A stretch of DNA of 64,000 nucleotides from Streptomyces uncialis (GTDB taxonomy: Bacteria > Actinomycetota > Actinomycetes > Streptomycetales > Streptomycetaceae), in contig NZ_CP109583.1 in NCBI RefSeq assembly GCF_036250755.1, positions 3,348,001-3,412,000 of the forward strand. The letters run 5' to 3'. The notes beneath the pieces were generated by a model that was given only the letters and a program-made list of their open reading frames with translations, did no database searches and was not told the origin of the DNA. Positions within the stretch are counted from its first letter, which is position 1. Each line of letters starts with the position of its first letter. Both the position numbers and the translations under genes were made by a program. Positions 18,009 through 26,529 of the stretch are shown here, one piece after another.

Positions 18009-18707
18009 TCACTTGGGGGTGGGGGGGCGGGTTTCTGCGAGGTAGATCCAGTTGGTGGCGTGTTCGAGCATGACGTTCACCTTGCGGCCCTTGGCGTCCA
18101 CGCCTGTGTAGCTGTCGGACGCGGACCGGCCCTTGTAGCCCGCCGCCTCACCCGAGCCCGCCTTCGTCAGGCCACAGGCCGTCAGGGCCTTCTGGATTCT
18201 GGTGAAGTCCGCCCTGGCGTCAGCCGGGTCCTCGAACTCCGCGTACCGCTGCATGGCGGTGGCGCCGCCCTTGCCCACGTGCTCCGAGCTGTACCCGTGG
18301 TTGCCGCGGTCGATGCCCGGGCCGCTGTCCGCGCCCCGGCACCTCAGATCGAGGGACAGCTCCGTGATGTTATCCGGCGATGTCCAGATCCCCGCACGGG
18401 TCTTCCACTGGGCGCGGTCGGCGTCCGGCAGGACATCCGGCTCCAGCAGCATGACGTCGTCGTCCACGCGGTACGGGGTCGAAGGCCGGCCGTCCGTCGA
18501 TATCACGCTGGGCGAGCTCGCCGGACGGGACTCTCCGGGGCCGCTCTCCGGTACGACGGACCAGGCGATGACCCCGGCGGCCACCGCCACCGCCGCTCCG
18601 GCGCCCGCCAGGCGGCGCCCCCGGCGGCGGGCGGCCCGCGCCCTCAGCTCGGCCCCGCTCGGCATCAGCGTCACCGTGTCGTCCAGCAGTTCCTCGACCT
18701 CGTTCAT
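18009..18707 (-). CDS. Single-pass membrane protein, probable partner of the adjacent sigma factor
   Basis: This 232-residue protein has a short cytoplasmic N-terminus (MNEVEELLDDTVTLMPSGAEL), a basic Arg-rich stretch, one transmembrane helix at about 34-52, and an extracytoplasmic domain of about 170 residues with two cysteines (LRCRG and LTACGLTK). The ATG overlaps the sigma-factor stop by four bases, so the two are translationally coupled. That position is typical of membrane anti-sigma factors. However, it lacks the HxxxCxxC zinc motif of the ZAS class, and its cytoplasmic part is too short for a standard anti-sigma fold. It may be an unusual regulator or an unrelated lipoprotein-like sensor. 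Confidence 0.8.
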   Translation of the reverse strand: MNEVEELLDDTVTLMPSGAELRARAARRRGRRLAGAGAAVAVAAGVIAWSVVPESGPGESRPASSPSVISTDGRPSTPYRVDDDVMLLEPDVLPDADRAQWKTRAGIWTSPDNITELSLDLRCRGADSGPGIDRGNHGYSSEHVGKGGATAMQRYAEFEDPADARADFTRIQKALTACGLTKAGSGEAAGYKGRSASDSYTGVDAKGRKVNVMLEHATNWIYLAETRPPTPK

Positions 18708-19237
18708 CGGATCGCCCCTTTGCCACTCAGTTCGCCGCGAAATGCTTTGTCGTTCTCCGTGAGGCGCTCGCCGAGCACCTTGCGGGCCCGGCTCAGCCGG
18801 GTCCGCACCGCGCCGTTCGACGCGCCCGTCTCCCGGGCGACCTGCTCCACCGGCAGGTCCAGCAGATGGTGCAGGACCACCACCTGGCGCTGGTCCGGGG
18901 TCAGCTGCCGCAAGGCCGCCATCAGTGCGACCCGGTCCGCGGACAGCTCCGGTACGTCCCGCTGCGGGCCGTGCCGGAAGTGGGCGCGCATCCTGCCCTT
19001 CGTCCGGCGCCAGGTGCTGATCGCGAGGCGCAGGGCCACGCGGCGCACCCAGGGGAGGGGGTCACCCTCCCGAGTGAGTTTGGGCCAGCGCTGCCATGCC
19101 CTCACGAACGCTTCCTGTACCGCGTCCTCCGCCTCCGCAAGATCGCCTGTCGTCGCGTACACCGTCGCGACCAGGCGCTTGGCGGTGGCGCTGTAGAACG
19201 CGTCGAAATCCTCCGACGCGGTGGTGATCGTCGCCAT
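18704..19237 (-). CDS. ECF-type RNA polymerase sigma factor (SigE-like family)
   Basis: This 177-residue sigma-70 protein has only regions 2 and 4. Region 2 is seen in FDAFYSATAKRLVATVYATT and AEDAVQEAFVRAWQRW, followed by the DPLPWVRRVALRLAISTWRR segment. Region 4 includes LTPDQRQVVVLHHLLDLPVE, then a helix-turn-helix ending GASNGAVRTRLSRARKVL. It would direct transcription of an unknown small regulon, perhaps including itself. The gene begins with ATG after a G-rich, weak ribosome site. It lies between two peptide importers on the same strand and is coupled to a membrane protein gene, which may sense the signal. Confidence 0.92.
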   Translation of the reverse strand: MATITTASEDFDAFYSATAKRLVATVYATTGDLAEAEDAVQEAFVRAWQRWPKLTREGDPLPWVRRVALRLAISTWRRTKGRMRAHFRHGPQRDVPELSADRVALMAALRQLTPDQRQVVVLHHLLDLPVEQVARETGASNGAVRTRLSRARKVLGERLTENDKAFRGELSGKGAIR

Positions 19238-19375
19238 CGTCCCCCCGTTCTGACCTGGGTCGGTCCGTCCTTCCTGCCATAAGCACGCTTGGGGGACCCC
19301 GGACGTTACAGATCACTTCCGCCGTCGCACCCCGGAGGTTCCCTGTGCTGAACCCACTTGTCCCCGCACAGGTCG

Positions 19376-19760
19376 CTCGTAGGTTGCGCAGTTCCCCGCG
19401 CCCCTGAACCTGACGGGGCACCCCTCTCCTCGTGCAGTCGCCCTGCTGCGGGAGGGGGTGGGCGGGAATCTCTGCCCGCAGACTCCGACGCCACCAATAC
19501 CGCCGCTGGACGTCGTACCGAGCGCGTTGGAGCGAGGACGGAGAATCCCGACCGGCACCGACCCGAAGAACAATCCGGGTGCGCCCCAAAGGGGCGCGGG
19601 GAACTGCGCAAAAGACGAGGGCAGAGCCGCACCCGAAGAACAACACCAGACAGGCAGCGCCCCCAAAGGGGCGCGGGGAACTGCGCGAAGACGAGAACCG
19701 GCCCGCGCCCGGACAGCGACAGCACGCGGCAGCACCCGCAAGCGCGAGCGAAGGCGACCC
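19376..19760. repeat. Intergenic repeat cluster 3
   Basis: This gap between importer 2 and the sigma-factor gene holds one forward copy of the repeat core near 19385. Two reverse-orientation copies (GGGGCGCGGGGAACTGCGC) lie near 19590 and 19662, and a reverse copy of the second motif (GCGCGAGCGAAGGCGACC) near 19743. Inside it lies the larger block listed at 19426-19571. No gene is supported. Confidence 0.8.
19426..19571 (+). repeat. 145-bp repeat block, copy A
   Basis: This block recurs as an inverted copy at 36138-36285. The most conserved parts are about 35 bases at 19454-19489 (containing GGGCGGGAATCTCTGCCCGC) and about 55 bases at 19515-19571 (containing GGAGCGAGGACGGAGAATCC and ending CCGACCCGAAGAAC). 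A variable spacer of about 25-30 bases separates them. The first conserved part carries its own dyad, GCGGGAATCTCTGCCCGC. Confidence 0.85.
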
Positions 19761-19780
19761 GCGACCCCCGGGAAACGCGA

Positions 19781-19809
19781 AAGCGCCCCCTCGGGAGGAG
19801 GGGGCGCTT
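19781..19809 (-). terminator. Terminator of importer 2 operon
   Basis: A perfect 12-bp stem (19781-19792 with 19798-19809) with a GGGAG loop starts 13 bases after the last ATPase gene stop codon. It is a strong intrinsic-type hairpin without a T-run. Confidence 0.8.
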
Positions 19810-19821
19810 CGGGGAGGGGGA

Positions 19822-20985
19822 TCAGGTCGCGTGGACCACGTCCATCTCCTCGGCGAAATGACACGCGGACTCATGCGCCGCGGGCGAGTCCGACCCCTGG
19901 AACCGCTCGGGGATCGCCAGCAACGGCACCTCCTCCGCACACCGCTCCTCCGCCTTCCAGCAGCGGGTACGGAACCGGCAGCCGGACGGCGGGTTCGCCG
20001 GTGACGGCACATCCCCGGTGAGGATGATCCGCTCACGGTTCTCGCGGGCCTCGGGGTCCGGGACCGGCACCGCCGACAGCAGCGCCTGGGTGTACGGATG
20101 CGTCGGGTGGTCGTAGATCTCCGTGTCCGTACCGATCTCGGCGATCTTGCCGAGGTACATCACCCCGACCCGGTCCGAGATGTGCCGGACGATCGAGAGG
20201 TCGTGCGCGATGAACAGGTAGGACAGGTTGAACTCGTCCTGGAGCTTGGCCATCAGGTTGATGACCTGCGCCTGCACGGACACGTCGAGCGCGGAGACCG
20301 GCTCGTCGCAGATGATGATCTCGGGGTTCAGCGCGAGGCCGCGGGCGATGCCGATGCGCTGGCGCTGACCGCCGGAGAACTGGTGCGGGTACCGGTTGAT
20401 GTACTCCGGGTTGAGCCCCACCACGTCCAGGAGTTCCTGCACCTTGCGGCGCCGGTCGCCCTTGGGCGCCACCTCGGGGTGGATGTCGTACGGCTCACCG
20501 ATGATGTCGCCGACCGTCATCCGGGGGTTCAGCGAGGTGTACGGGTCCTGGAACACCATCTGGATGTTGCGGCGCACCGCCTTCAGCGCGCGCCCCGACA
20601 GCCGGGTGATGTCCTGGCCCTTGTAGAAGACCTCACCGGCGGTGGCCCGCTCCAGGGTCATCAGCAGCTTGGCGACGGTCGACTTGCCGCAGCCGGACTC
20701 ACCCACGATGCCGAGCGTCTCGCCCTGGTACAGGTCGAAGTCGACACCGTCGACGGCCTTGACCGCGCCGATCTGCTTCTTGAAGAGGATGCCCTGGGTC
20801 AGCGGGAAGTGCTTCTTCAGCCCGCGGACCTGGAGGATCGGCTCACCGCGTTCGGCCGGCGCCTCGACCGCGGCGACCGCCTCGGCCTCGGAGTGGGCGT
20901 CGACCACGGTCACACCGGAGACGTTCGGCATGACGGCGGCGTCCTGCGGCTCGCCGGACTTCGAGAGCTTCGGGGAGTCAGCCAT
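19822..20985 (-). CDS. Oligopeptide ABC importer ATPase (OppF/DppF type), importer 2
   Basis: This 387-residue ATPase is a close paralog of the importer 1 OppF-type subunit. From [10 protein letters not shown] onward the two are nearly identical through Walker [10 protein letters not shown], signature [13 protein letters not shown] and Walker [13 protein letters not shown] to the cysteine-containing C-terminal element. It has a longer N-terminus of about 45 extra residues (MADSPKLSKSGEPQDAAVMP and following) and ends normally after CHFAEEMDVVHAT, without the Pro/Asp tail of its paralog. The ATG lies in the 3' end of the OppD-type gene with AAGGAG upstream, and translation is coupled. Confidence 0.94.
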   Translation of the reverse strand: MADSPKLSKSGEPQDAAVMPNVSGVTVVDAHSEAEAVAAVEAPAERGEPILQVRGLKKHFPLTQGILFKKQIGAVKAVDGVDFDLYQGETLGIVGESGCGKSTVAKLLMTLERATAGEVFYKGQDITRLSGRALKAVRRNIQMVFQDPYTSLNPRMTVGDIIGEPYDIHPEVAPKGDRRRKVQELLDVVGLNPEYINRYPHQFSGGQRQRIGIARGLALNPEIIICDEPVSALDVSVQAQVINLMAKLQDEFNLSYLFIAHDLSIVRHISDRVGVMYLGKIAEIGTDTEIYDHPTHPYTQALLSAVPVPDPEARENRERIILTGDVPSPANPPSGCRFRTRCWKAEERCAEEVPLLAIPERFQGSDSPAAHESACHFAEEMDVVHAT

Positions 20986-22036
20986 GGATCGTCTCCTTCC
21001 AGAAGTGGCAGGCGGAGCGGCGGCCCGGGAGTGCGGAGCCGTCCCGCTCGGTCACCGCGTGCAGCACGGGGACATCGGTGCGGCACTCGTCCTGCGCCAT
21101 CACACAGCGCGGGTTGAAGGCGCAGCCGCTCGGGACCCGCAGCAGGTTGGGCGGCAGGCCCTTGATCGCGAAGAGCTCCTGGCCCTTCTGATCGAGGCGC
21201 GGGATCGATTCGAGCAGGCCCTTGGTGTACGGGTGCGCGGGGCGCTTGTACAGCTCGTGGACCGGCGCGGTCTCGACGATCCGGCCCGCGTACATCACCG
21301 CGATCTTGTCGGCGACGTCCGCGACGACACCGAGGTCGTGGGTGATGAGGATCAGGCCCATGTTGTACTCGCGCTGGAGCTCCGCGAGCAGGTCCATGAC
21401 CTGGGCCTGGACCGTCACGTCGAGGGCCGTGGTCGGCTCGTCCGCGATGATCAGGTCCGGCTCCAGGGCGAGCGCCATCGCGATCATGATGCGCTGGCGC
21501 ATACCGCCCGAGAACTGGTGGGGGTAGTCGCTTACCCGGGAGGAGGCGGCCGGGATCTTGACCCGGTCCATCAGTTCGATGGACTTGGCCTTGGCCGCCC
21601 TCTTGGACAGTCCCTGGTGGACCCGGAACATCTCGCCGAGCTGGTAGCCGACGCTGAGGACCGGGTTGAGCGAGGACAGGGCGTCCTGGAAGATCATGGC
21701 GATCTTCTGGCCGCGGATCTTGCGCCGCTCCTCGCCGGACATGGTGAGCATGTCCTGGCCGCGGTAGAGGATCTGGCCCTGCGGGATCTTCGCCGGCGGC
21801 ATGTCGAGGATGCCCATGACCGCCTGCGCGGTCACCGACTTGCCCGAGCCGGACTCACCGAGCACGGCCAGGGTCTCGCCCGCGTCGACGCTGTAGTTGA
21901 CGCCGTTGACGGCCTTGACCACTCCGTCACGGGTGTGGAACTCGACGTGCAGGTCACGGACGTCCAGCAGGGGTCCGCCCTGTTCGGCGGCGTCCCGGGG
22001 ACCCGGGACCGGTGCGGTCTTCTCGATGGTGGTCAC
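20978..22036 (-). CDS. Oligopeptide ABC importer ATPase (OppD/DppD type), importer 2
   Basis: This 352-residue subunit has Walker [10 protein letters not shown], signature [20 protein letters not shown] and Walker [12 protein letters not shown]. The C-terminal specificity and cysteine region contains GCAFNPRCVMAQDEC. The start is a GTG at 22036 with GGGAGG seven bases upstream. It is very similar to the importer 1 subunit apart from a slightly longer N-terminus (MTTIEKTAPVPGPRDAAEQG) and a C-terminal insert of about 12 residues before ACHFWKETIHG. It follows the permease gene by 11 bases. Confidence 0.94.
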   Translation of the reverse strand: MTTIEKTAPVPGPRDAAEQGGPLLDVRDLHVEFHTRDGVVKAVNGVNYSVDAGETLAVLGESGSGKSVTAQAVMGILDMPPAKIPQGQILYRGQDMLTMSGEERRKIRGQKIAMIFQDALSSLNPVLSVGYQLGEMFRVHQGLSKRAAKAKSIELMDRVKIPAASSRVSDYPHQFSGGMRQRIMIAMALALEPDLIIADEPTTALDVTVQAQVMDLLAELQREYNMGLILITHDLGVVADVADKIAVMYAGRIVETAPVHELYKRPAHPYTKGLLESIPRLDQKGQELFAIKGLPPNLLRVPSGCAFNPRCVMAQDECRTDVPVLHAVTERDGSALPGRRSACHFWKETIHG

Positions 22037-22047
22037 GTACGCCTCCC

Positions 22048-22992
22048 TCAGCGTGTCTTCGGGTCAAGGGCGTTGCGGACGGCCTCACCGAGCATGATGA
22101 ACGACAGCACCGTGATGCTGAGCAGGATCGACGGGTACAGCATGATGTGCTGCGCCACACGGATCTGGTTGCCGCCCGTGGAGATGTCGTTGCCCCATGA
22201 CACGCCGCTCAGGCCGAGGCCCAGGTAGGACAGCGTGGCCTCCGCCGAGATGTAGACACCCAGCGAGATGGTGGCGACGACGATCACGGGCGCGACGGCG
22301 TTCGGCAGGATGTGGCGGAAGAGGATCCGCTTGGTGTCCGCGCCGAGCGCCTTGGCGGCCTGGACGTAGTCGGCCTGCTTGATGGTGATCACCGAACCGC
22401 GCATGACACGCGCGGTCTGCGTCCAGCCCAGGAAGGCCAGCGCGCCGATGACGATCGGGACGGTGCGGTCCGTGAACGAGTTCAGGACGACCATCGCGCC
22501 GAGCAGGAACGGGATACCGAAGAAGATGTCGGTCAGTCGCGACAGGATCGAGTCGATGATCCCGCCGTAGTAACCGGCGAGCATGCCCATGATCCCGCCG
22601 AGCAGGGTCACCAGCACGGTGGTGCCGATGCCGACCATGACGGAGGCACGAGTGCCGTAGATGGCACGGGCATAGACGCTGCGGCCCTGACCGTCATACC
22701 CGAGCCATTCCGGTGCGAAGAAGTGCCCGAGCTCGGGCTTCTTCAGGAAGTTGTTCTGGAGGTCGCCGACGATCGGGTCGGCGCTGGTGAACAGGCCGGG
22801 GAAGGCCGTGATCGCCAGCAGAAGGGCGATCATCACCGTGGAGACGATGAAGATGGGGTTGCGTCGCAGATCGATCCAGGCGTCGCCCCAGAGGCTGCGT
22901 GCCTTCTCCGCCTTCGGCTGCGGTGCCTGTTCCACCGTGGGAACGGATTCCTGCACGGCGGCGTCGGCGGCGGTCTTTGTCAGATCAGGCAT
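22048..22992 (-). CDS. Oligopeptide ABC importer permease (OppC/DppC type), importer 2
   Basis: This 314-residue permease has an N-terminal cytoplasmic tail, a first helix at about 48-65 (NPIFIVSTVMIALLLAITAF), a periplasmic loop and five further helices. The ATPase-contact loop is AKALGADTKRILFRHILPN. The loop between helices 1 and 2 lacks the Cys pair of the importer 1 paralog. It overlaps the OppB-type gene by 8 bases, so the two are coupled. Confidence 0.93.
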   Translation of the reverse strand: MPDLTKTAADAAVQESVPTVEQAPQPKAEKARSLWGDAWIDLRRNPIFIVSTVMIALLLAITAFPGLFTSADPIVGDLQNNFLKKPELGHFFAPEWLGYDGQGRSVYARAIYGTRASVMVGIGTTVLVTLLGGIMGMLAGYYGGIIDSILSRLTDIFFGIPFLLGAMVVLNSFTDRTVPIVIGALAFLGWTQTARVMRGSVITIKQADYVQAAKALGADTKRILFRHILPNAVAPVIVVATISLGVYISAEATLSYLGLGLSGVSWGNDISTGGNQIRVAQHIMLYPSILLSITVLSFIMLGEAVRNALDPKTR

Positions 22993-23917
22993 AGCGAATC
23001 CTCGGGTCCAGGACCGCGTACAGCAGGTCGACGATCAGGCTGGCGGCGAGGTAGATGAGGACCAGGACGGTCACCAGGCCGACCAGGGTCGTGCCCTCGC
23101 GGCGCTGGATGGAGTCGAAGATCGTGCCGCCCACGCCCTGGATGTTGAACAGGCCCTCGGTGATGACCGCGCCGCCCATCAGGGCGCCGATGTCGGTGCC
23201 GAGGAAGGTGACCACGGGGATCAGCGAGTTGCGCATCAGGTGCACACCCACCACCCGGCGCTTGGGCAGGCCCTTGGCGACGGCGGTGCGGATGTAGTCG
23301 GCGCGCAGGTTCTCCGCGACGGAGGTACGGGTCAGACGCCCCACATAGGCCAGGGAGACCGCGGCCAGCACGATGGCCGGCATCAGTAGTTCGCCCATGT
23401 TCATGGAGTCGTTGACGTTCGGCTCCAGCCAGCCGAGCTGGAAGGCGAACACCGTCTTGAAGATGAAGCCGAGGACGAACACCGGGACCGAGATCAGCAG
23501 CAGCGAGAAGAGCAGGATCAGGGTGTCGGCGAGCTTTCCGGCCTTCATACCGGCGATGACGCCGAGACCGATACCGAGGATCACCTCGATGGTGAACGCG
23601 ATGGCGGCGAGCCGCACCGTCACCGGGAACGCCTCGCCCAGGATCTCGGTCACCGGCCGCCCACTGGCGACCTGCGTACCGAAGTCGGCGTGCAGGACCA
23701 TGTCCTTCATGTAATTGAAGTACTGCACGAGGATCGGCTGGTCGAAGCCGTACTCACGTCTCAGCGCGGCGATCGTCGCTTCGCTGCCGCCCTTGTCACC
23801 GAAGAGCCCGCGCACGGGGTCACCGGGCAGGGCGTAGACCATGAGGAAGATCAGCAGGGTCGTCCCGATGAAAACCGGGATCATCTGGAGCAGTCGTCGT
23901 GCGACATAACGCCCCAT
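22985..23917 (-). CDS. Oligopeptide ABC importer permease (OppB/DppB type), importer 2
   Basis: This 310-residue permease begins MGRYVARRLLQMIPVFIGTT and ends LLYAVLDPRIRYA, like its importer 1 paralog. Six membrane helices are visible, with the ATPase-contact motif RTAVAKGLPKRRVVGVHLM. The ATG at 23917 has GGAGG upstream. Two hairpins separate it from the upstream binding-protein gene, so its expression depends on read-through or on a separate weak promoter. Confidence 0.93.
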   Translation of the reverse strand: MGRYVARRLLQMIPVFIGTTLLIFLMVYALPGDPVRGLFGDKGGSEATIAALRREYGFDQPILVQYFNYMKDMVLHADFGTQVASGRPVTEILGEAFPVTVRLAAIAFTIEVILGIGLGVIAGMKAGKLADTLILLFSLLLISVPVFVLGFIFKTVFAFQLGWLEPNVNDSMNMGELLMPAIVLAAVSLAYVGRLTRTSVAENLRADYIRTAVAKGLPKRRVVGVHLMRNSLIPVVTFLGTDIGALMGGAVITEGLFNIQGVGGTIFDSIQRREGTTLVGLVTVLVLIYLAASLIVDLLYAVLDPRIRYA

Positions 23918-23951
23918 CGTGCCTCCATGTCAGTCACAGCGGCAGCCGTCA

Positions 23952-23994
23952 GGCCCCTTCCTCGCGAACCTGCTGAGTTCGCGGGGAAAGGGCC
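23952..23994 (-). terminator. Hairpin 2 after binding-protein gene, importer 2
   Basis: An 18-bp imperfect stem (23952-23969 with 23977-23994, one mismatch and one G:U-type pair) has a 7-base loop. It lies between the downstream end of the binding-protein gene and the permease start, beyond the stronger hairpin at 24019-24047. Confidence 0.6.
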
Positions 23995-24018
23995 CCCCGG
24001 CCGCCCGTCCGTCCCACG

Positions 24019-24047
24019 ACGGGACCGGCCGCGTGGGCCGGTCCCGT
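24019..24047 (-). terminator. Hairpin 1 after binding-protein gene, importer 2
   Basis: A perfect 12-bp stem (24019-24030 with 24036-24047) and 5-base loop begin 22 bases after the binding-protein stop codon. It probably ends most transcripts or protects the 3' end, giving more binding protein than permease. Confidence 0.75.
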
Positions 24048-24068
24048 GGGGTCACGGGCTGTTTGCGG

Positions 24069-25697
24069 TTACTTCTTGACCTGGACGTCCGTCAGAACGG
24101 GGTCGCCCTTCTGGTTGTACTTGACGTCGCTGACGTTCTCGGAGTAACCAGCGTTGACCTTGTAGTACCAGAGCGGGATGCTCGGCATGTACTCGGGAAG
24201 CTTCTTCTCCAGCTCCTGGTACAGCTTCGTGGACTCCTCCAGCGACTTGGCGCCGTCGGCGGCCTTGATCAGAGCGTCGACCTCCTTGTTGGAGAAGCCG
24301 CTCTGGTTGCCGTCGGAGCTCGTCCCGAACAGGTCCCGGATGAAGTTGGCGTTCATCGGGAAGTCCAGGTTCCAGCCACTGCGGTACAGGGACTTGACCT
24401 GCTCGGCGGCGCGCGCCTGGAGGTCGGCCTGGAAGTCCGGCTTGGAGTCACCGGTGCACGCGACACCGGTCGCCTTGGTGATCGAGCCGCAGACGGCCTC
24501 GACCCACTCCTTGTGACCGCCGTCCGCGTTGAACTGGATGGTGATCTTGTTGCCCGGGACGCCGCCACCCTCCTTGATGAGGGCCTTGGCCTTCGCGGGG
24601 TCGAACTTGACGGCGTCGCCGGCGGCGTTCTCCTGGTAGCCGAGGACACCCTGGGCGACCCAGCCGGTCGCGGGCTCGCGAGTGCCCTGGAGGACCGTCT
24701 TGGTGATGGTCTCCCGGTCGATCGCCATCGACAGGCCCTTGACGACCTTGGGGTCGATGTCCTTGAACTGGTCGGTGTAGAACGCGGGAGCGATCGTCTG
24801 GATCGCCGAGTTCGAACCGTCGACCGCGCGGTCACCGAGGTCCTGCTTGTAGACCGGCAGGTCCTTCGGGGCGATCTGACGCAGGACGTCGACGTTGCCC
24901 GACTTCAGGTCCTCGTAGGCCGTCTCCAGGTTGGTGTAGTTCTTGAAGAGCACACCACCGTTCTTGGCCTTGTCAGGACCGGTGTACGCGTCGTAGCGCG
25001 CCACCTCGATCTGCTTCTTGTGCTGCCAGTTCACGAACTTGTACGGGCCGTTGCCGACGGGCTTCTGGCCCGCCTTCGCGGGGTCCGCGTAGAAGGACTC
25101 GGGAAGCGGCGAGAAGACCTCGTAGCCCAGCTTGTACACGTAGTACGGGATGGGGGTGGACAGCTCGATCGTGAAGGAGGTCTCGTCGACGACCTTCAGA
25201 CCGGACAGCTCGGTGGCCTTGGGGGCGCCCTTGGTGGGCGAGACCTCGGCGTAACCCTTGATGTCGGAGAACCAGAAGCTGTTCTTCTGCTTGTTCTTCG
25301 GGTTCGCGGCCCAGTTCCACGCCTTGACGTACGACTCGGCGGTGACGGGGGTGCCGTCGTGGAACTTCCACCCGGCCTTCAGCTTGACCGTGTAGGTCTT
25401 GTTGTCCTTGGTCTCCACCGACTCGGCGTTGACCATCTCGATGTTGCCCTTGGCGTCGTAGTTCACGAGCTGTGAGAACAGCGCGCGAGTGACGATGCTG
25501 CCGTTGGACTCCATGGTGTTGGCCGGCTGAAGCGGGTTCTCCGGCTCGCCCACCTCTACGGAGAACTTGGCGTTCGGGTCGACCGCACCCTTGTTGCCGC
25601 TGTCCTTGCCGCCGCTCTCGCCGCCGCCACAGGCGGTTGCACCCAGCGCCACAACCGCTGCTATGGCGACCCACTTGGCGCTCTTGGCACCGCGCAT
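24069..25697 (-). CDS. Oligopeptide-binding lipoprotein (SBP family 5), importer 2
   Basis: This 542-residue lipoprotein starts MRGAKSAKWVAIAAVVALGA and has lipobox GATAC with Cys about 23, followed by a Gly/Ser/Lys linker. The family-5 fold is evident in PENPLQPANTMESNGSIVTR, WKFHDGTPVTAESYVKAWNW, PVGNGPYKF and the C-terminal IPLWYYKVNAGYSENVSDVK. It captures extracellular peptides for importer 2. The ATG has an excellent GAGGAGG site six bases upstream. It shares the general plan of the importer 1 protein but is clearly diverged, so the two importers probably differ in the peptides they take. The gene starts the operon. Its promoter lies in 25698-26050. Confidence 0.94.
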   Translation of the reverse strand: MRGAKSAKWVAIAAVVALGATACGGGESGGKDSGNKGAVDPNAKFSVEVGEPENPLQPANTMESNGSIVTRALFSQLVNYDAKGNIEMVNAESVETKDNKTYTVKLKAGWKFHDGTPVTAESYVKAWNWAANPKNKQKNSFWFSDIKGYAEVSPTKGAPKATELSGLKVVDETSFTIELSTPIPYYVYKLGYEVFSPLPESFYADPAKAGQKPVGNGPYKFVNWQHKKQIEVARYDAYTGPDKAKNGGVLFKNYTNLETAYEDLKSGNVDVLRQIAPKDLPVYKQDLGDRAVDGSNSAIQTIAPAFYTDQFKDIDPKVVKGLSMAIDRETITKTVLQGTREPATGWVAQGVLGYQENAAGDAVKFDPAKAKALIKEGGGVPGNKITIQFNADGGHKEWVEAVCGSITKATGVACTGDSKPDFQADLQARAAEQVKSLYRSGWNLDFPMNANFIRDLFGTSSDGNQSGFSNKEVDALIKAADGAKSLEESTKLYQELEKKLPEYMPSIPLWYYKVNAGYSENVSDVKYNQKGDPVLTDVQVKK

Positions 25698-26476
25698 GGG
25701 TTTTCCTCCTCATGAGTCCACTTGGTTCACTGCGAATGAGGGCACTTCCGATCACGCCGACACCCCTGACGGCGACGATCGGGTACCCAAGTGTGCTCGT
25801 GAGTCGGCGCTCCCCACAGCGCGTGACCCATTGACCCGAGCTCTACGCGGTCAACTATTAGCCATGGACTACGGCCCGACCACACTCTTTTGGTCTCGGT
25901 TAGATCACACCTGATGTGTACTTCTCCCAAAATCCGGACAAACCGATCCGATATAGATGGCCGCGAAACGGACGTGTTACATATCTATCGGTCAACGGTG
26001 TCCGCATTTCGGACAACATCGGGAGGAAAAGCGGTTGCGTAGCCGGGCGTAAGGTGAGATAAGCAACAATCACCCGAACAGGAGGGGGGCGGTGCGGACG
26101 TGGCGCCCCGGTCCCCGCGCGTAGAACGCTACCCCGCAGGGGTCTTCCCCTAACACACCGGTACGGCCTGTCGACCGCCGTCATGCCGGTCGGATGTCCA
26201 ACTCGCCCCGTATCCGGCCCGGTTGCGCCTCCCGCTCCTGACCCGTCGGTCAGCGGGACCCGGCTTCCGTACGACCGCGCCGCGAGCCGTCACCCGTCCC
26301 GGATCTGTCACATCCCGGGGCGACCCGGCCCAGCGGCCCTGATCATCGCCCCGGCGGCCGTCCCGGTCACACTCCGTCACCGTCGGCGCGATCGGCGTAC
26401 GCCGGCGGCCGTGCGGTCGGAGCGCGCCCCGGGAGACCCGCCGCCGTCACCGTGCGTGCCGTCGTGCGGGCATGTG
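25698..26476. other. Long gap holding the importer 2 promoter region
   Basis: No gene is supported in these about 780 bases. The first 350 bases are clearly AT-richer than the surroundings and form the upstream region of the importer 2 operon. A small palindrome, TGTCCG-CATTT-CGGACA, lies at 25999-26015, and a related TCCGGACA lies near 25933. Both could be regulator sites. The right half returns to high GC with no obvious element until the typA terminator. The repeat family of the other gaps is absent here. Confidence 0.4.
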
Positions 26477-26508
26477 ACGGCCCCCCGGTCGAAGGACCGG
26501 GGGGCCGT
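26477..26508 (-). terminator. Terminator of typA
   Basis: A perfect 14-bp stem (26477-26490 with 26495-26508) closed by a GAAG tetraloop starts about 22 bases after the typA stop codon. This is one of the strongest hairpins in the window. Confidence 0.85.
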
Positions 26509-26529
26509 GACGATGCGAGGGAGAAACGA

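Noticed and set aside
17482..18073. Several open frames in the repeat clusters (also near 1000, 19400, 31400, 36000 and 40700)
   Set aside because: Similar peptide phrases recur between clusters only because the DNA repeats recur. No start signals, domains or codon periodicity support genes.
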